Part shown: piece after piece, positions 1-8,138 of the stretch
Layout: each line of letters opens with the position of its first letter
Position numbering within the stretch: the first letter of the stretch is position 1
Source of the DNA: Mycolicibacterium iranicum
GTDB taxonomy: Bacteria > Actinomycetota > Actinomycetes > Mycobacteriales > Mycobacteriaceae
Reading direction: 5' to 3'
Assembly (NCBI RefSeq): GCF_001650495.1
Contig: NZ_LWCS01000049.1
Coordinates: 1 to 36,819 of the forward strand
Length of the DNA: 36,819 nucleotides
Translations under genes and position numbers: made by a program
The notes under the pieces: generated by a model
What the model was told of the DNA's origin: nothing
The model's database searches: none
What the model saw: the letters and a program-made list of their open reading frames with translations, nothing else

Positions 1-206
1 GGCCGGGCTGGGTCGAGTGGGGCGGCTGCGGCATGGTCAATCCGAACGTGTTGCGCGCCTGCGGTATCGACCCGGAGGTCTATTCGGGTTTCGCATTCGG
101 TATGGGTCTTGAGCGAACTCTGCAGTTCCGCAACGGTATTCCCGATATGCGCGACATGGTCGAGGGTGATGTCCGGTTCTCCCTGCCGTTCGGAGTGGGA
201 GCCTGA
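1..206 (+). CDS. pheS: Phenylalanine--tRNA ligase alpha subunit, C-terminal end (partial)
   Basis: This is the last 67 codons of the alpha subunit of the tetrameric phenylalanyl-tRNA synthetase; the 5' part lies outside the window. Reading the frame that ends with TGA at 204-206 gives a class II aminoacyl-tRNA synthetase motif 3 region (GFAFGMGLERTLQFR), which binds ATP with its arginine, followed by the usual short tail with MRDMVEGDVRF. The glycine-rich segment GWVEWGGCGM just before it is typical of the PheS phenylalanine pocket. The stop codon overlaps the pheT start (ATGA), so the two subunits are translationally coupled and made together. Identification is secure because both the motif and the neighbour agree. 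Confidence 0.95.
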   Translation, partial: PGWVEWGGCGMVNPNVLRACGIDPEVYSGFAFGMGLERTLQFRNGIPDMRDMVEGDVRFSLPFGVGA

Positions 207-2692
207 TGCGCGTTCCGTACAGCTGGCTGCGAGAGATCGTGCAGGCCGGCGCGCCAGGCTGGGACGTGTCGCCCGAAGAGCTCGAGCAGGCGCTGATCCG
301 CATCGGCCACGAGGTCGAAGAGGTCCTTCCAGTAGGCCCGGTCACCGGACCGCTCACGATCGGCCGAGTCGCCGAGATCGAGGAACTCGCGGAGTTCAAG
401 AAGCCAATCAGGGCAGTCAAGGTGGATGTCGGCGAGCCTGAGCCGCGCGATATCGTCTGTGGTGCAACGAACTTCGTGGTCGGTGACCTCGTCGTCGTCG
501 CTCTGCCGGGGACGGTGCTGCCCGGCGACTTCACCATAGCCACCCGCAAGACCTACGGTCGGACCTCTGACGGGATGATATGTTCGGTCTCCGAGCTGAA
601 CCTCGGTTCGGACCACTCCGGCATCCTGGTGCTTCCGCCCGGCACCGCCGAACCGGGAACGCCGGCGCACGGCGTGCTGGGTCTCGACGATGTCGTGTTC
701 AACCTCGCGATCACCCCGGACCGCGGCTACTGTCTGTCGCTGCGCGGCATGGCGCGCGAGGTCACCAATGCCTTCGATCTCGACTTCGTCGATCCCGCCG
801 ACGTCCCCGCGTTGCCCGCCGACGGCGATGCCTTACCTGTGACGATAGATGCAGGCACCGGGGTTCAGCGTTTCGGGTTACGTCCGGTCACCGGAATTGA
901 TCCGAAAGCGGTATCGCCGTGGTGGATTCAGCGCAGGCTGCTGCTGAGCGGCATCCGCGCCATCTCACCGGCCGTCGACGTCACCAACTACGTCATGCTC
1001 GAGCTGGGCCATCCGATGCACGCCCACGACCGCAGTCTGATCACCGGCGGCTTCCGCGTTCGGTTCGCCGAGCCCGGGGAGACGGTGGTTACGCTCGACG
1101 ATGTCGAACGCAAACTCGACCCCGCCGACGTTCTGATCGTCGACGACGTCGCGACCGCCGCGATCGGCGGAGTGATGGGTGCGGGCACCACTGAGGTCCG
1201 CGACAGCACCACCGACGTGTTGCTCGAAGCGGCGGTCTGGGATCCCGCAGCCGTCTCGCGCACACAGCGGCGTCTTCATCTTCACAGCGAGGCTGGGCGC
1301 CGCTACGAGCGCACCGTCGACCCGGCTGTGTCCGTTGCCGCGCTGGATCGCTGTGCAGCGCTACTGGCCGAGATCGCAGGCGGCACAGCAGAACCGCTGT
1401 TGACCGACTGGCGGGGTGATCCACCCCGCGACGACTGGTCGCATCCGCCGGTCAGCATGCCCGCGGATCTGCCGGATCGCACAGCGGGCGTCCAGTATGC
1501 GGCCGGCGCGACGCAGAAGCGGCTGACGCAGATCGGCGCCGAGGTGACCGTCGATGGGGGGAGGGTCACGGCGACACCGCCGAGCTGGCGCCCCGACATC
1601 CGACAACCCGCCGATCTCGTCGAAGAGGTGATGCGGCTCGAGGGCCTCGACGTCATCCCCTCCGTGTTGCCGACCGCGCCCGCGGGCCGCGGTCTGACGG
1701 CCATCCAGAAGCGCAGGCGTGCGGTGGGGAAGTCGTTGGCACTCAACGGTTTTGTCGAGATCCTGCCGACCCCGTTCCTGCCCGCCGGCATTTTCGACCA
1801 GTGGGGTCTGGATGCCGACGATCCGCGGCGCCACACCACGAAGGTCCTCAACCCGCTTGAAGCGGACAGGCCCAGCCTGGCGACCACACTGCTGCCCGGC
1901 CTCTTGGAAGCGCTGAGCCGCAACGTGTCCCGTGGTGCTGTGGACATCTCGCTGTTCGCTATTGCGCAGGTTGTGGAACCGACATCCGAAACCAGGGCGG
2001 TCGAGCGAATCCCGAATGACCGCAGGCCCACCGACGACGAGATCGCGGTGCTCGATGCGTCGCTGCCACGTCAACCCCAGCATGTCGGTGCTGTTCTGGC
2101 CGGGCTTCGTGAACCTGCCGGCCCGTGGGGTGCGGGACGAGCGGTCGAGGCGACGGATGCCTTCGAGGCAGTGCGGGTGATCGGCCGGGCTGCGGGCGTG
2201 GAGTTCACGCTGCGCGCCGCGCAACATCTTCCGTGGCATCCGGGCCGGTGCGCGGAGGTGCTGATCGGCGACGTCGTCGTCGGGCACGCAGGTCAGCTGC
2301 ATCCGGCCGTGATCGAACGGTCGGGACTGCCCAGGGGAACCTGTGCCCTGGAGCTGGATCTCGACGCCGTCCCGATCACCGAAACGCTCCCGGCGCCAGG
2401 GGTTTCCCCGTTCCCCGCGGTGTTCCAGGACGTTGCGCTCATCGTCGGCGACGACGTGTCGGCGCAGAGCGTGGTCGACGCGGTCCGCGCAGGGGCGGGA
2501 GAACTGCTTGAGGACGTCCGCATCTTCGACGTCTACACCGGCCCGCAGATCGGTGACGGCCGTAAGTCGCTCGCTCTGGCGCTGCGATTCCGGGCGCCCG
2601 ACCGGACGCTGACCGAGGAGGAGGCCAGTGCCGCCCGCGATGCCGCGGTGGCCTTGGCGCGGGAGCGGGTCGGCGCGGTGCAGCGCCGCTGA
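206..2692 (+). CDS. pheT: Phenylalanine--tRNA ligase beta subunit
   Basis: The 828-residue protein is the beta subunit of cytoplasmic phenylalanyl-tRNA synthetase, which charges tRNA-Phe together with PheS. Visible regions in order are an N-terminal EMAP-like tRNA-binding OB fold (about 44-155), the B3/B4 editing region that hydrolyses mischarged Tyr-tRNA (about 210-370, with VDVTNYVMLELGHPMHAHD and the SEAGRRYER segment), the B5 domain (about 405-480, ending in PPSWRPDI and EEVMRLEG), the catalytic-like core, and a C-terminal anticodon-binding FDX-ACB domain (about 735-828, starting FPAVFQDVALIV). Length is normal for the family. The ATG overlaps the pheS stop. The gene ends three bases before the convergent minus-strand gene, so no room exists between them for a conventional terminator. 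Confidence 0.97.
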   Translation: MRVPYSWLREIVQAGAPGWDVSPEELEQALIRIGHEVEEVLPVGPVTGPLTIGRVAEIEELAEFKKPIRAVKVDVGEPEPRDIVCGATNFVVGDLVVVALPGTVLPGDFTIATRKTYGRTSDGMICSVSELNLGSDHSGILVLPPGTAEPGTPAHGVLGLDDVVFNLAITPDRGYCLSLRGMAREVTNAFDLDFVDPADVPALPADGDALPVTIDAGTGVQRFGLRPVTGIDPKAVSPWWIQRRLLLSGIRAISPAVDVTNYVMLELGHPMHAHDRSLITGGFRVRFAEPGETVVTLDDVERKLDPADVLIVDDVATAAIGGVMGAGTTEVRDSTTDVLLEAAVWDPAAVSRTQRRLHLHSEAGRRYERTVDPAVSVAALDRCAALLAEIAGGTAEPLLTDWRGDPPRDDWSHPPVSMPADLPDRTAGVQYAAGATQKRLTQIGAEVTVDGGRVTATPPSWRPDIRQPADLVEEVMRLEGLDVIPSVLPTAPAGRGLTAIQKRRRAVGKSLALNGFVEILPTPFLPAGIFDQWGLDADDPRRHTTKVLNPLEADRPSLATTLLPGLLEALSRNVSRGAVDISLFAIAQVVEPTSETRAVERIPNDRRPTDDEIAVLDASLPRQPQHVGAVLAGLREPAGPWGAGRAVEATDAFEAVRVIGRAAGVEFTLRAAQHLPWHPGRCAEVLIGDVVVGHAGQLHPAVIERSGLPRGTCALELDLDAVPITETLPAPGVSPFPAVFQDVALIVGDDVSAQSVVDAVRAGAGELLEDVRIFDVYTGPQIGDGRKSLALALRFRAPDRTLTEEEASAARDAAVALARERVGAVQRR

Positions 2693-2695
2693 GGC

Positions 2696-3541
2696 TTACC
2701 CGACCGGGTTGGTCAATTCGGCGAACCCGACGCCCAGTTCGCACCGCACGATGTCACCGGGTTCGATGCCGACCGCGCCCGGCGTTCCCGTCGACAGAAT
2801 GTCGCCGGGGTAGAACGGCATCACCTGGCTGTGGAAGCTCAACAACTCGGCGGGCGAGAACGTCATCCCCGAGACGGTGTCCTCGCGGTGCACCGCACCG
2901 TTGTGGATCGTCGCGACCCGCAGGTTCTCCAGCGGGCCGTACGCGAGCGCCTCGTCGAGGGTGATGAGATCGGGTCCGAACGCAAAGAAGCTCGGATAGT
3001 TCTTCACCCGGGTGAGGTAGCGCGGGTTCTCCAGCAGGATGGCCTCGGCGGTCTGATCGAGGATCGGCACCACCCCGGCGACATGGGACATTGCCTCCTC
3101 GACACTGACCTGGTAGCAGAGCTTTCCGATGACGAGCCCGAGTTCGGCCTCCGAGGTGACCTTGCCGATACCGGGCGGCGCGATGATGGGTTCGCCGGGC
3201 CCGACGATGGTGTGGTCACCTTTGAGGAACGACGCCGGTGTCGTACGCGGCGCGGTCTCGCCGAGATCGCCTGCGTGCGCGCCGTAGTTGAGCCCGATGC
3301 CGAAGATCTTGCGCGGATGCTTCCACGGCGCCAGCACCGGGCTGTCGGCCGGCACACACGCATCGTCGCTGATGCCCGCGGCGACCGCGGCGGCGAGCTC
3401 GTCGAGGCTGCCGGCTTCCAGCAGCGCCAGCAGATCGGCAGGCGCGCCCGGAAGCACCTTGTCGACGCGGGCGAGGCGACCGTCGGCCGGCGCGACGCAG
3501 GCGAGGGGATGGTCATCGAGCAACACTGTGCGCAGACGCAC
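2696..3541 (-). CDS. Fumarylacetoacetate hydrolase (FAH) family protein
   Basis: This 281-residue protein has an N-terminal cap of about 70 residues and then the FAH fold. IFGIGLNYGAHAGDLGE opens the catalytic domain near residue 79, SEAELGLVIG supplies two metal-binding glutamates, and PILDQTAEA supplies the metal-binding aspartate. STGTPGAVG closes the active-site loop. Family members cleave C-C bonds in, hydrate or decarboxylate 2-oxo or 2,4-dioxo acids with Mg or Mn. Likely roles here are acylpyruvate hydrolysis, 2-oxo acid decarboxylation, or hydrolysis of a 2,4-dioxo-3-deoxy acid; sequence alone does not decide. The start is GTG with AAGGAG five bases upstream. It is the last gene of the long minus-strand operon, 25 bases after the SDR gene, which suggests the pair acts on consecutive intermediates. 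Confidence 0.9.
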   Translation of the reverse strand: MRLRTVLLDDHPLACVAPADGRLARVDKVLPGAPADLLALLEAGSLDELAAAVAAGISDDACVPADSPVLAPWKHPRKIFGIGLNYGAHAGDLGETAPRTTPASFLKGDHTIVGPGEPIIAPPGIGKVTSEAELGLVIGKLCYQVSVEEAMSHVAGVVPILDQTAEAILLENPRYLTRVKNYPSFFAFGPDLITLDEALAYGPLENLRVATIHNGAVHREDTVSGMTFSPAELLSFHSQVMPFYPGDILSTGTPGAVGIEPGDIVRCELGVGFAELTNPVG

Positions 3542-3566
3542 GGGATCTCCTTGTCGTGAGGGGGTT

Positions 3567-4355
3567 TCAGATGATGGAGCGGATCAGGCCGCCGTCGACG
3601 CGCAGCACGACCCCGGTGATGTAGGAGGCGCGCTCGCTGCACAGGAATGCCGCGGCGTCGGCATATTCGTCGGGTGTGCCGTACCGGCCCAGGGCCATCG
3701 TGGCCGCGCTGGCTTTCGCGACCTCGTCGACACTCTTCTGTTCGCGCGCGGCTCGCTTCTCGTCGAGAAAGCGGGTGCGGTCGGTGGCGATGCGCCCCGG
3801 GACGAGGACATTGCTCGTGACGCCGTCACGGCCCACTTCGTCGGCGAGGGTCTTCGACCACGCGTGCAGGCTCGCACGCAGCGTGTTGGAGAGCCCGAGG
3901 TTCGGGATGGGGGACAGTGCCCCCGACGACGTCGACGTCAGGACCCTGCCCCAGCCGCGTTCCCGCATACCGGGCACCACGCGGTCGGTCAGCGCGATGA
4001 CGGACAGGATCATCGCCTGGAAGCTGTCGCGCCACGTGTCGGTGATCTGGCCGGATACTGGCGTCGGCGGAGGGCCCCCGGTGTTGTTGACCAGGATGTC
4101 GATCGGACCGAATGTCGATTCCACCTCTGCGACAGCGGTTTCGATGCGAGCCAGCTCCGCGAGGTCCCAGATCAGCGGCAGGGCTTTGGCGCCTGCCTGC
4201 TCGATGCGACCCACCGTGGCGGCAAGACCTTCTTCCGAGCGGCCGGCGACAGCGACATCGGCGCCTTCTTCGGCGAGTCGCACCGCGATCGCCCCGCCGA
4301 GCCCACCGCTGGCGCCCAGCACCAGGGCGGTGCGGCCGGCGATACCGAGATCCAT
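3567..4355 (-). CDS. Short-chain dehydrogenase/reductase (SDR) family protein with altered catalytic motif
   Basis: The 262-residue protein has a Rossmann fold with the nucleotide motif GASGGLGGA near residue 14, a WDL acidic patch near 64, NNTGG near 90, and a C-terminal RVDGGLIRS, all standard for classical SDR proteins. The catalytic YxxxK, however, aligns with SNTLR, in the segment IPNLGLSNTLRAS, so the tyrosine and lysine are replaced by serine and arginine. From memory this IPNL-LSN-LR pattern recurs in a distinct SDR branch and is not a sequencing error. The protein may bind NAD(P)H and catalyse a different step, or use another proton donor. ATG has a strong AAGGAG five bases upstream. 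It lies nine bases after the DapA-like gene and before the FAH gene. Confidence 0.88.
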   Translation of the reverse strand: MDLGIAGRTALVLGASGGLGGAIAVRLAEEGADVAVAGRSEEGLAATVGRIEQAGAKALPLIWDLAELARIETAVAEVESTFGPIDILVNNTGGPPPTPVSGQITDTWRDSFQAMILSVIALTDRVVPGMRERGWGRVLTSTSSGALSPIPNLGLSNTLRASLHAWSKTLADEVGRDGVTSNVLVPGRIATDRTRFLDEKRAAREQKSVDEVAKASAATMALGRYGTPDEYADAAAFLCSERASYITGVVLRVDGGLIRSII

Positions 4356-4364
4356 GGATTCTCC

Positions 4365-5264
4365 TTAACGGGAGGGATGGCCGGCGACGGGGAGCGTCGC
4401 CAGGTGTTGATCGAGTAGCGGAACCAGCAAGTCTGGCAACGGCAGGGCGGGGGGCCGGACTCGGGAACCGGCGATGACACCGCGCCGCCGCAGGACCTCC
4501 TTGCGGATTGACAATCCGATCCGAAGCTGGCCCTCGAAGTTGGCCAGCGGCAGCCATGGCGCGAACACGTCACGGGCGGCGGTGAATCCGCCGTCGTTGT
4601 ACCCGCGCAGTACCGATGCGAGCACAGACGGGTGGCTGAACCCCGTCATCGCGCCGGCCGAGCCCGACGCCAGTTCGTCGAGCAGGCCGACCCCGCCGAG
4701 GCCACCGAACACCGGCACATCGACGCTGGTTGCGAGGCGGGCGACCGCTACCGAGGTCGGCGGCGTCTCGGACTTCACGCCCACCGCGAACGGGCATGCC
4801 CGCACCAGCGCCACGACCTGTTCGTCGGTGACGTTGACACCCGACACGACGGGGTAGTCCTGGATCAGCACGCCCGTACCGGTCGCCTCGTGGAGCCGCC
4901 GCAATGATTCGGCGGCCACCACCGGGTCGGCGTCGCTGATCTGTGCCATCAGCGCCGTGGGCGGCCGCGGCACTGCACCGAGGAGCCGGAGGGCCTGGGA
5001 GACAACCGCATCCGGACTGCGCTCCGACAATCCCAAGACGTACGGAAGGTCCGTCGACGACGCGACCGTCTGTGCCACGGCCGCGGCCTCCGCCGGCTGC
5101 AGCGACGCTGCCTCGCCGAATACGCCGAGCGCGACCAGTCCGCAGCATCCGTCCTCGGTGAACGACGCAACCTCGTTGCGTAGCGACTCGAAGTCGACGT
5201 TGAGGTGCTCATCGAACGGTGTGGCCAGCACGCCCCAGAGTCCCCTGTCGAGAACGCCTGTCAT
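4365..5264 (-). CDS. DapA-family (class I aldolase) lyase/aldolase-like protein
   Basis: This 299-residue protein belongs to the dihydrodipicolinate synthase / N-acetylneuraminate lyase superfamily, TIM barrels that form a Schiff base with a 2-oxo acid, usually pyruvate. It starts GLWGVLATPFDE, the normal family opening. GVFGEAASL stands at the usual GTTGE carboxylate-binding loop, the active-site tyrosine is likely in IQDYPVV, and the Schiff-base lysine in GVKSE near residue 165. A genuine DapA of the lysine pathway would read GTTGE and be located elsewhere, so a catabolic aldolase or dehydratase is more likely. The ATG overlaps the stop of the flavoprotein gene (ATGA); an open frame continues further upstream but only inside that gene. 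Substrate unknown. Confidence 0.87.
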   Translation of the reverse strand: MTGVLDRGLWGVLATPFDEHLNVDFESLRNEVASFTEDGCCGLVALGVFGEAASLQPAEAAAVAQTVASSTDLPYVLGLSERSPDAVVSQALRLLGAVPRPPTALMAQISDADPVVAAESLRRLHEATGTGVLIQDYPVVSGVNVTDEQVVALVRACPFAVGVKSETPPTSVAVARLATSVDVPVFGGLGGVGLLDELASGSAGAMTGFSHPSVLASVLRGYNDGGFTAARDVFAPWLPLANFEGQLRIGLSIRKEVLRRRGVIAGSRVRPPALPLPDLLVPLLDQHLATLPVAGHPSR

Positions 5265-6469
5265 GCTTGGCTTTCCAGCGTGGAGACGACGTGTTCGGCG
5301 ATGGCCAGAGCGGAAGTCGCCGCAGGTGAAGGGGCGTTGCGCAGCACGACGATGCGATCGCGGATACTGATGCGGAAGTCGTCGACCAGGCCGCCGTCGG
5401 CGTCGAGTGCCTGTGCGCGGATCCCCGCGGTGCTCGGTACGACGTCGTCGTCCGAGAGCTCGGGAACATACGCGCGGGCGGCCGCGACGAAACGCTTCTT
5501 GCTGAGGCTCCCGTACATCTCCCTGATGCCGGTGCGCCAGTGCTGGCGGGCGAACCGCCAGAACGCCGGGGTGCGCGCCACATCGGCCAGGTCCGCCGGG
5601 GACACGTTCTTCCACGAGTAACCCTCACGCGCCAGCGCCAACACGGCGTTGGGGCCGATCAGGACCTCACCGTCAACGCGTGGTGTGACGTGCACGCCGA
5701 GGAACGGGTATCGGGGGTCGGGCACCGGGTAGACCAGGCCGTTGACCAGCCCTCGGCGATGCGGCTTGAGCGCGTAGTACTCGCCGCGGAACGGCATGAT
5801 CACCGGATCCGGTCCGTCACCGGCCATCTCGGCAAGACGGTCGCTCTGCAGGCCGCCGCAGGCGATCACCTGGTCGAACGCCTCCTCGCCGGAACCGCCG
5901 CCACTGCGCGTGCTGACGATCACCTCGCCGCTCTGCACCCGCAGACCGCTGACTTCGTGCCCGAGCATGATCTTGGCGCCGGCCGCCGCTGCGTCTGCGG
6001 CCAGTGATTGCGTCACCTCGGCATAGTCCACGATTGATGTGGAGGGCGAGTGCAGGGCGGCGATGCCCTGCACGTGCGGTTCCAGCTCGCGCAGTTCGGC
6101 CTGGCCGATGATGCGGATGCCGGGGACGCCGTTCGCCCGGGCACGATCTTCGATGTCGGCCAGTGGGGACCGTTCGACCTCGTTGAGTGCGACCAGCACC
6201 TTGCCGCAGGCGATCCGTGTGATCCCGCGCTGCGCGCAGTACTCCTCCAGAAGCCCCACGCCACGACGGCAGAGCAGGGCCTTCGCCGACCCCGGCTGGT
6301 AATAGAGGCCGGCATGCACGACACCGCTGTTACGGCCGGTCTGGTGCGATGCCAGCCGGTCCTCCTTCTCGAAAACCGTGATCTCGGCATCCGGTCGGCG
6401 TACCAGCAGTTCCCTGGCGACTGCCACCCCGACGATGCCTCCGCCGATCACCGCGACCCGTCGGCTCAT
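5261..6469 (-). CDS. lhgO: L-2-hydroxyglutarate oxidase-like FAD flavoprotein (LhgO family)
   Basis: The 402-residue protein is a DAO-type flavoprotein. It begins with an FAD-binding Rossmann motif VIGGGIVGVAVARELL and continues with SHQTGRNSGVVHAGLYY and PGSAKALLCRRG, which are typical of L-2-hydroxyglutarate oxidase/dehydrogenase. Also present are PDPRYPFLGVHVTPRVDG and the GPNAVLALAREGY segment expected in this family. Known members oxidise L-2-hydroxyglutarate to 2-oxoglutarate and pass electrons to oxygen or the respiratory chain at the membrane face. In this operon the substrate may instead be another L-2-hydroxy acid produced by the pathway. The ATG overlaps the stop of the upstream CoA-transferase gene, and its stop overlaps the DapA-like gene. 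Family assignment is firm, exact substrate is not. Confidence 0.88.
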   Translation of the reverse strand: MSRRVAVIGGGIVGVAVARELLVRRPDAEITVFEKEDRLASHQTGRNSGVVHAGLYYQPGSAKALLCRRGVGLLEEYCAQRGITRIACGKVLVALNEVERSPLADIEDRARANGVPGIRIIGQAELRELEPHVQGIAALHSPSTSIVDYAEVTQSLAADAAAAGAKIMLGHEVSGLRVQSGEVIVSTRSGGGSGEEAFDQVIACGGLQSDRLAEMAGDGPDPVIMPFRGEYYALKPHRRGLVNGLVYPVPDPRYPFLGVHVTPRVDGEVLIGPNAVLALAREGYSWKNVSPADLADVARTPAFWRFARQHWRTGIREMYGSLSKKRFVAAARAYVPELSDDDVVPSTAGIRAQALDADGGLVDDFRISIRDRIVVLRNAPSPAATSALAIAEHVVSTLESQA

Positions 6470-7641
6470 CGGCCACCTCCTGTCGATGCGTAGTCCGCGA
6501 ACACCTCATCCTGATCGGCGCCCAGCCCGGGAGGAGCCTCTGCTCGGCGTTGCTCCACGTCCGAGAGATGCACCGGCGACGCAGGCATCTCAAGGTCTCC
6601 CAGCCTCGGGTGCGACACCGTCATGATCATCGATCGCCGGACCTGTTCCCAGTCGTAGACCTCCGGGACCGTTCGTATGCGTCCGGCCGGAACCCCGGCG
6701 GAATCCAGCGCAGCGATCACCTCGTCGGCGTGGCGCTCGGACAGCAACGCGTTGATCTCCTTCTGCAACTCGCCCGCACGGGCGACCCGCGCGATGTTGG
6801 TGGCGATGTCCTCCCTGTCGGGATCGAGGCCGACGATCGGAGCGAACCTGCGCCACAACGCCTCGGAGCCGACTCCGATGACGATGTCGGCGTCAGTGCA
6901 CTCGAACACCCCGTACGGGGCGATGGAGGGGTGGCGGTTGCCGGTGAGGACGGGTTCCACTCCGGCCGCCAGCCAGCCCACCCCGTGGAAAACATGAACC
7001 CCGACGACCGCTGCCAGCAGTGAGGTTTCGACATGCTGTCCGCGGCCGGTGCGCTCGCGGGCCTGCAGCGCCGTCATCACGCCGAAGGCCCCGAACATTC
7101 CGGCGAGGATGTCGCACATCGGGATACCGACGCGCTGCGGTCCCGTGGTGGGGCTCCCGGTCAGCGTCATCAGGCCACCCTCGGCCTGCACGATCTGATC
7201 GAATCCGGGTCGCTTGCCGTCGGGGCCGTCCTTGCCGAATCCGGTGATCGACAACGTCACCAGCCGGGGGTTGAGCTGACGCAGGGTGTCGAGCCCGAGG
7301 CCGAGTCGGTCCAACACCCCGGGCCGGTAATTCTCGACGAGCACGTCTGCCTGCGAGACGAGCCAACGTAGTTTGTCGGCGCCCTCGGGGTCCTTGAGGT
7401 CGAGCACCACGGAGCGCTTGTTGCGGTTGGCGCTCATGTAATACGCCGATTCGCGGTATCCGTCGCGGTCGACGTACGGCAGCCAGTTGCGGCTGTCGTC
7501 ACCGCCGGGCGGCTCCACCTTGATCACTTCGGCGCCGGCATCGGCCATCATCATGGTCGCGTAGGGGCCTGCGAGGGCACGGCTGAGATCGACGACGCGG
7601 ACATCGGCAAGTGGACGGGGATTCATCAGGGCTTCTTCCAT
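6466..7641 (-). CDS. CaiB/BaiF (family III) CoA transferase-like protein, catalytic Asp not conserved
   Basis: The 391-residue protein has the family III CoA-transferase signature: VVDLSRALAGPYATMMMADAGAE at the start (a few residues of it quoted), IKVEPPGGDDSR, NRNKRSVVLDLK, DVLVENYRPGVLDRLG, and FDQIVQAEGG. Members move CoA between carboxylic acids through an aspartyl-CoA thioester. The nucleophilic aspartate normally in a SLxDA motif is alanine here (TSLLAAVVG, near residue 178), in contrast to the paralogue at 12547-13770. It could be a racemase-like or otherwise repurposed member, or use another residue. The first ATG (7641) overlaps the preceding stop as TGATG; a second ATG at 7626 is an alternative start five codons later. 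Confidence 0.87.
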   Translation of the reverse strand: MEEALMNPRPLADVRVVDLSRALAGPYATMMMADAGAEVIKVEPPGGDDSRNWLPYVDRDGYRESAYYMSANRNKRSVVLDLKDPEGADKLRWLVSQADVLVENYRPGVLDRLGLGLDTLRQLNPRLVTLSITGFGKDGPDGKRPGFDQIVQAEGGLMTLTGSPTTGPQRVGIPMCDILAGMFGAFGVMTALQARERTGRGQHVETSLLAAVVGVHVFHGVGWLAAGVEPVLTGNRHPSIAPYGVFECTDADIVIGVGSEALWRRFAPIVGLDPDREDIATNIARVARAGELQKEINALLSERHADEVIAALDSAGVPAGRIRTVPEVYDWEQVRRSMIMTVSHPRLGDLEMPASPVHLSDVEQRRAEAPPGLGADQDEVFADYASTGGGR

Positions 7642-8138
7642 CAACGGCCTCCCATGAGTTTCAAGCCGACCGACATGAGCACGATCACCGAGGTGATCCG
7701 AAGCACGTGAATGGTCAACACGATCGGAACATTGGCTCCCGCGGTCGCCGACATCGCGCCCATCTGCGCGATGCCGCCCGGCGCGGTGGCCAGTAGCGCG
7801 GTGACCGAGTCGAGGTTGGCGAACTTCCACAGCAGCACTGCTGAGACCAGACCGAAGACCAGAAACGCAACGACGGTGACGACGATGGGGACCGCCGCTG
7901 ATCTCAACTGTGACAACGTCTCCCGGGTCACGCCGGTGCCGAGCAGCCAGCCGATCAAGACGTAGACGATCCACTTGCCGGCCGACGGGATCTCGAAGGC
8001 CGAGCTGTGCAGGATGTTGACAAGGGCGACGCCGACCATGGCACCCAGCAGCGGCGCGGCAGGCAGGTGCAGCAGTGTTGCCACCGCGGCACCCGCCACT
8101 GCTGCTGCCACAGTCAGCAGCAGTGTGCCGATGTTCAT
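7641..8138 (-). CDS. AbrB-family integral membrane protein, single-repeat form
   Basis: This is a 165-residue, very hydrophobic protein with about five membrane segments, resembling one copy of the AbrB duplication domain (HLPAAPLLGAMVG, WLLGTGVTRETL, LLATAPGGIAQMGAM). The common AbrB/ammonia-monooxygenase-like membrane proteins are about 350 residues with two such repeats, so this is a half-size version that would need to dimerise. The name is often mistaken for the unrelated AbrB transition-state DNA regulator; there is no DNA-binding domain here. Both ends overlap neighbours by one base (TGATG), placing it between tctA and a CoA-transferase gene. A role as an extra transporter component or an exporter of pathway acid is inferred from context only. 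Confidence 0.8.
   Translation of the reverse strand: MNIGTLLLTVAAAVAGAAVATLLHLPAAPLLGAMVGVALVNILHSSAFEIPSAGKWIVYVLIGWLLGTGVTRETLSQLRSAAVPIVVTVVAFLVFGLVSAVLLWKFANLDSVTALLATAPGGIAQMGAMSATAGANVPIVLTIHVLRITSVIVLMSVGLKLMGGR

Noticed and set aside
5265..5615. Upstream extension of the DapA-family gene
   Set aside because: It overlaps the flavoprotein gene and adds Arg/His-rich sequence; the ATG in the ATGA overlap gives the normal family N-terminus.
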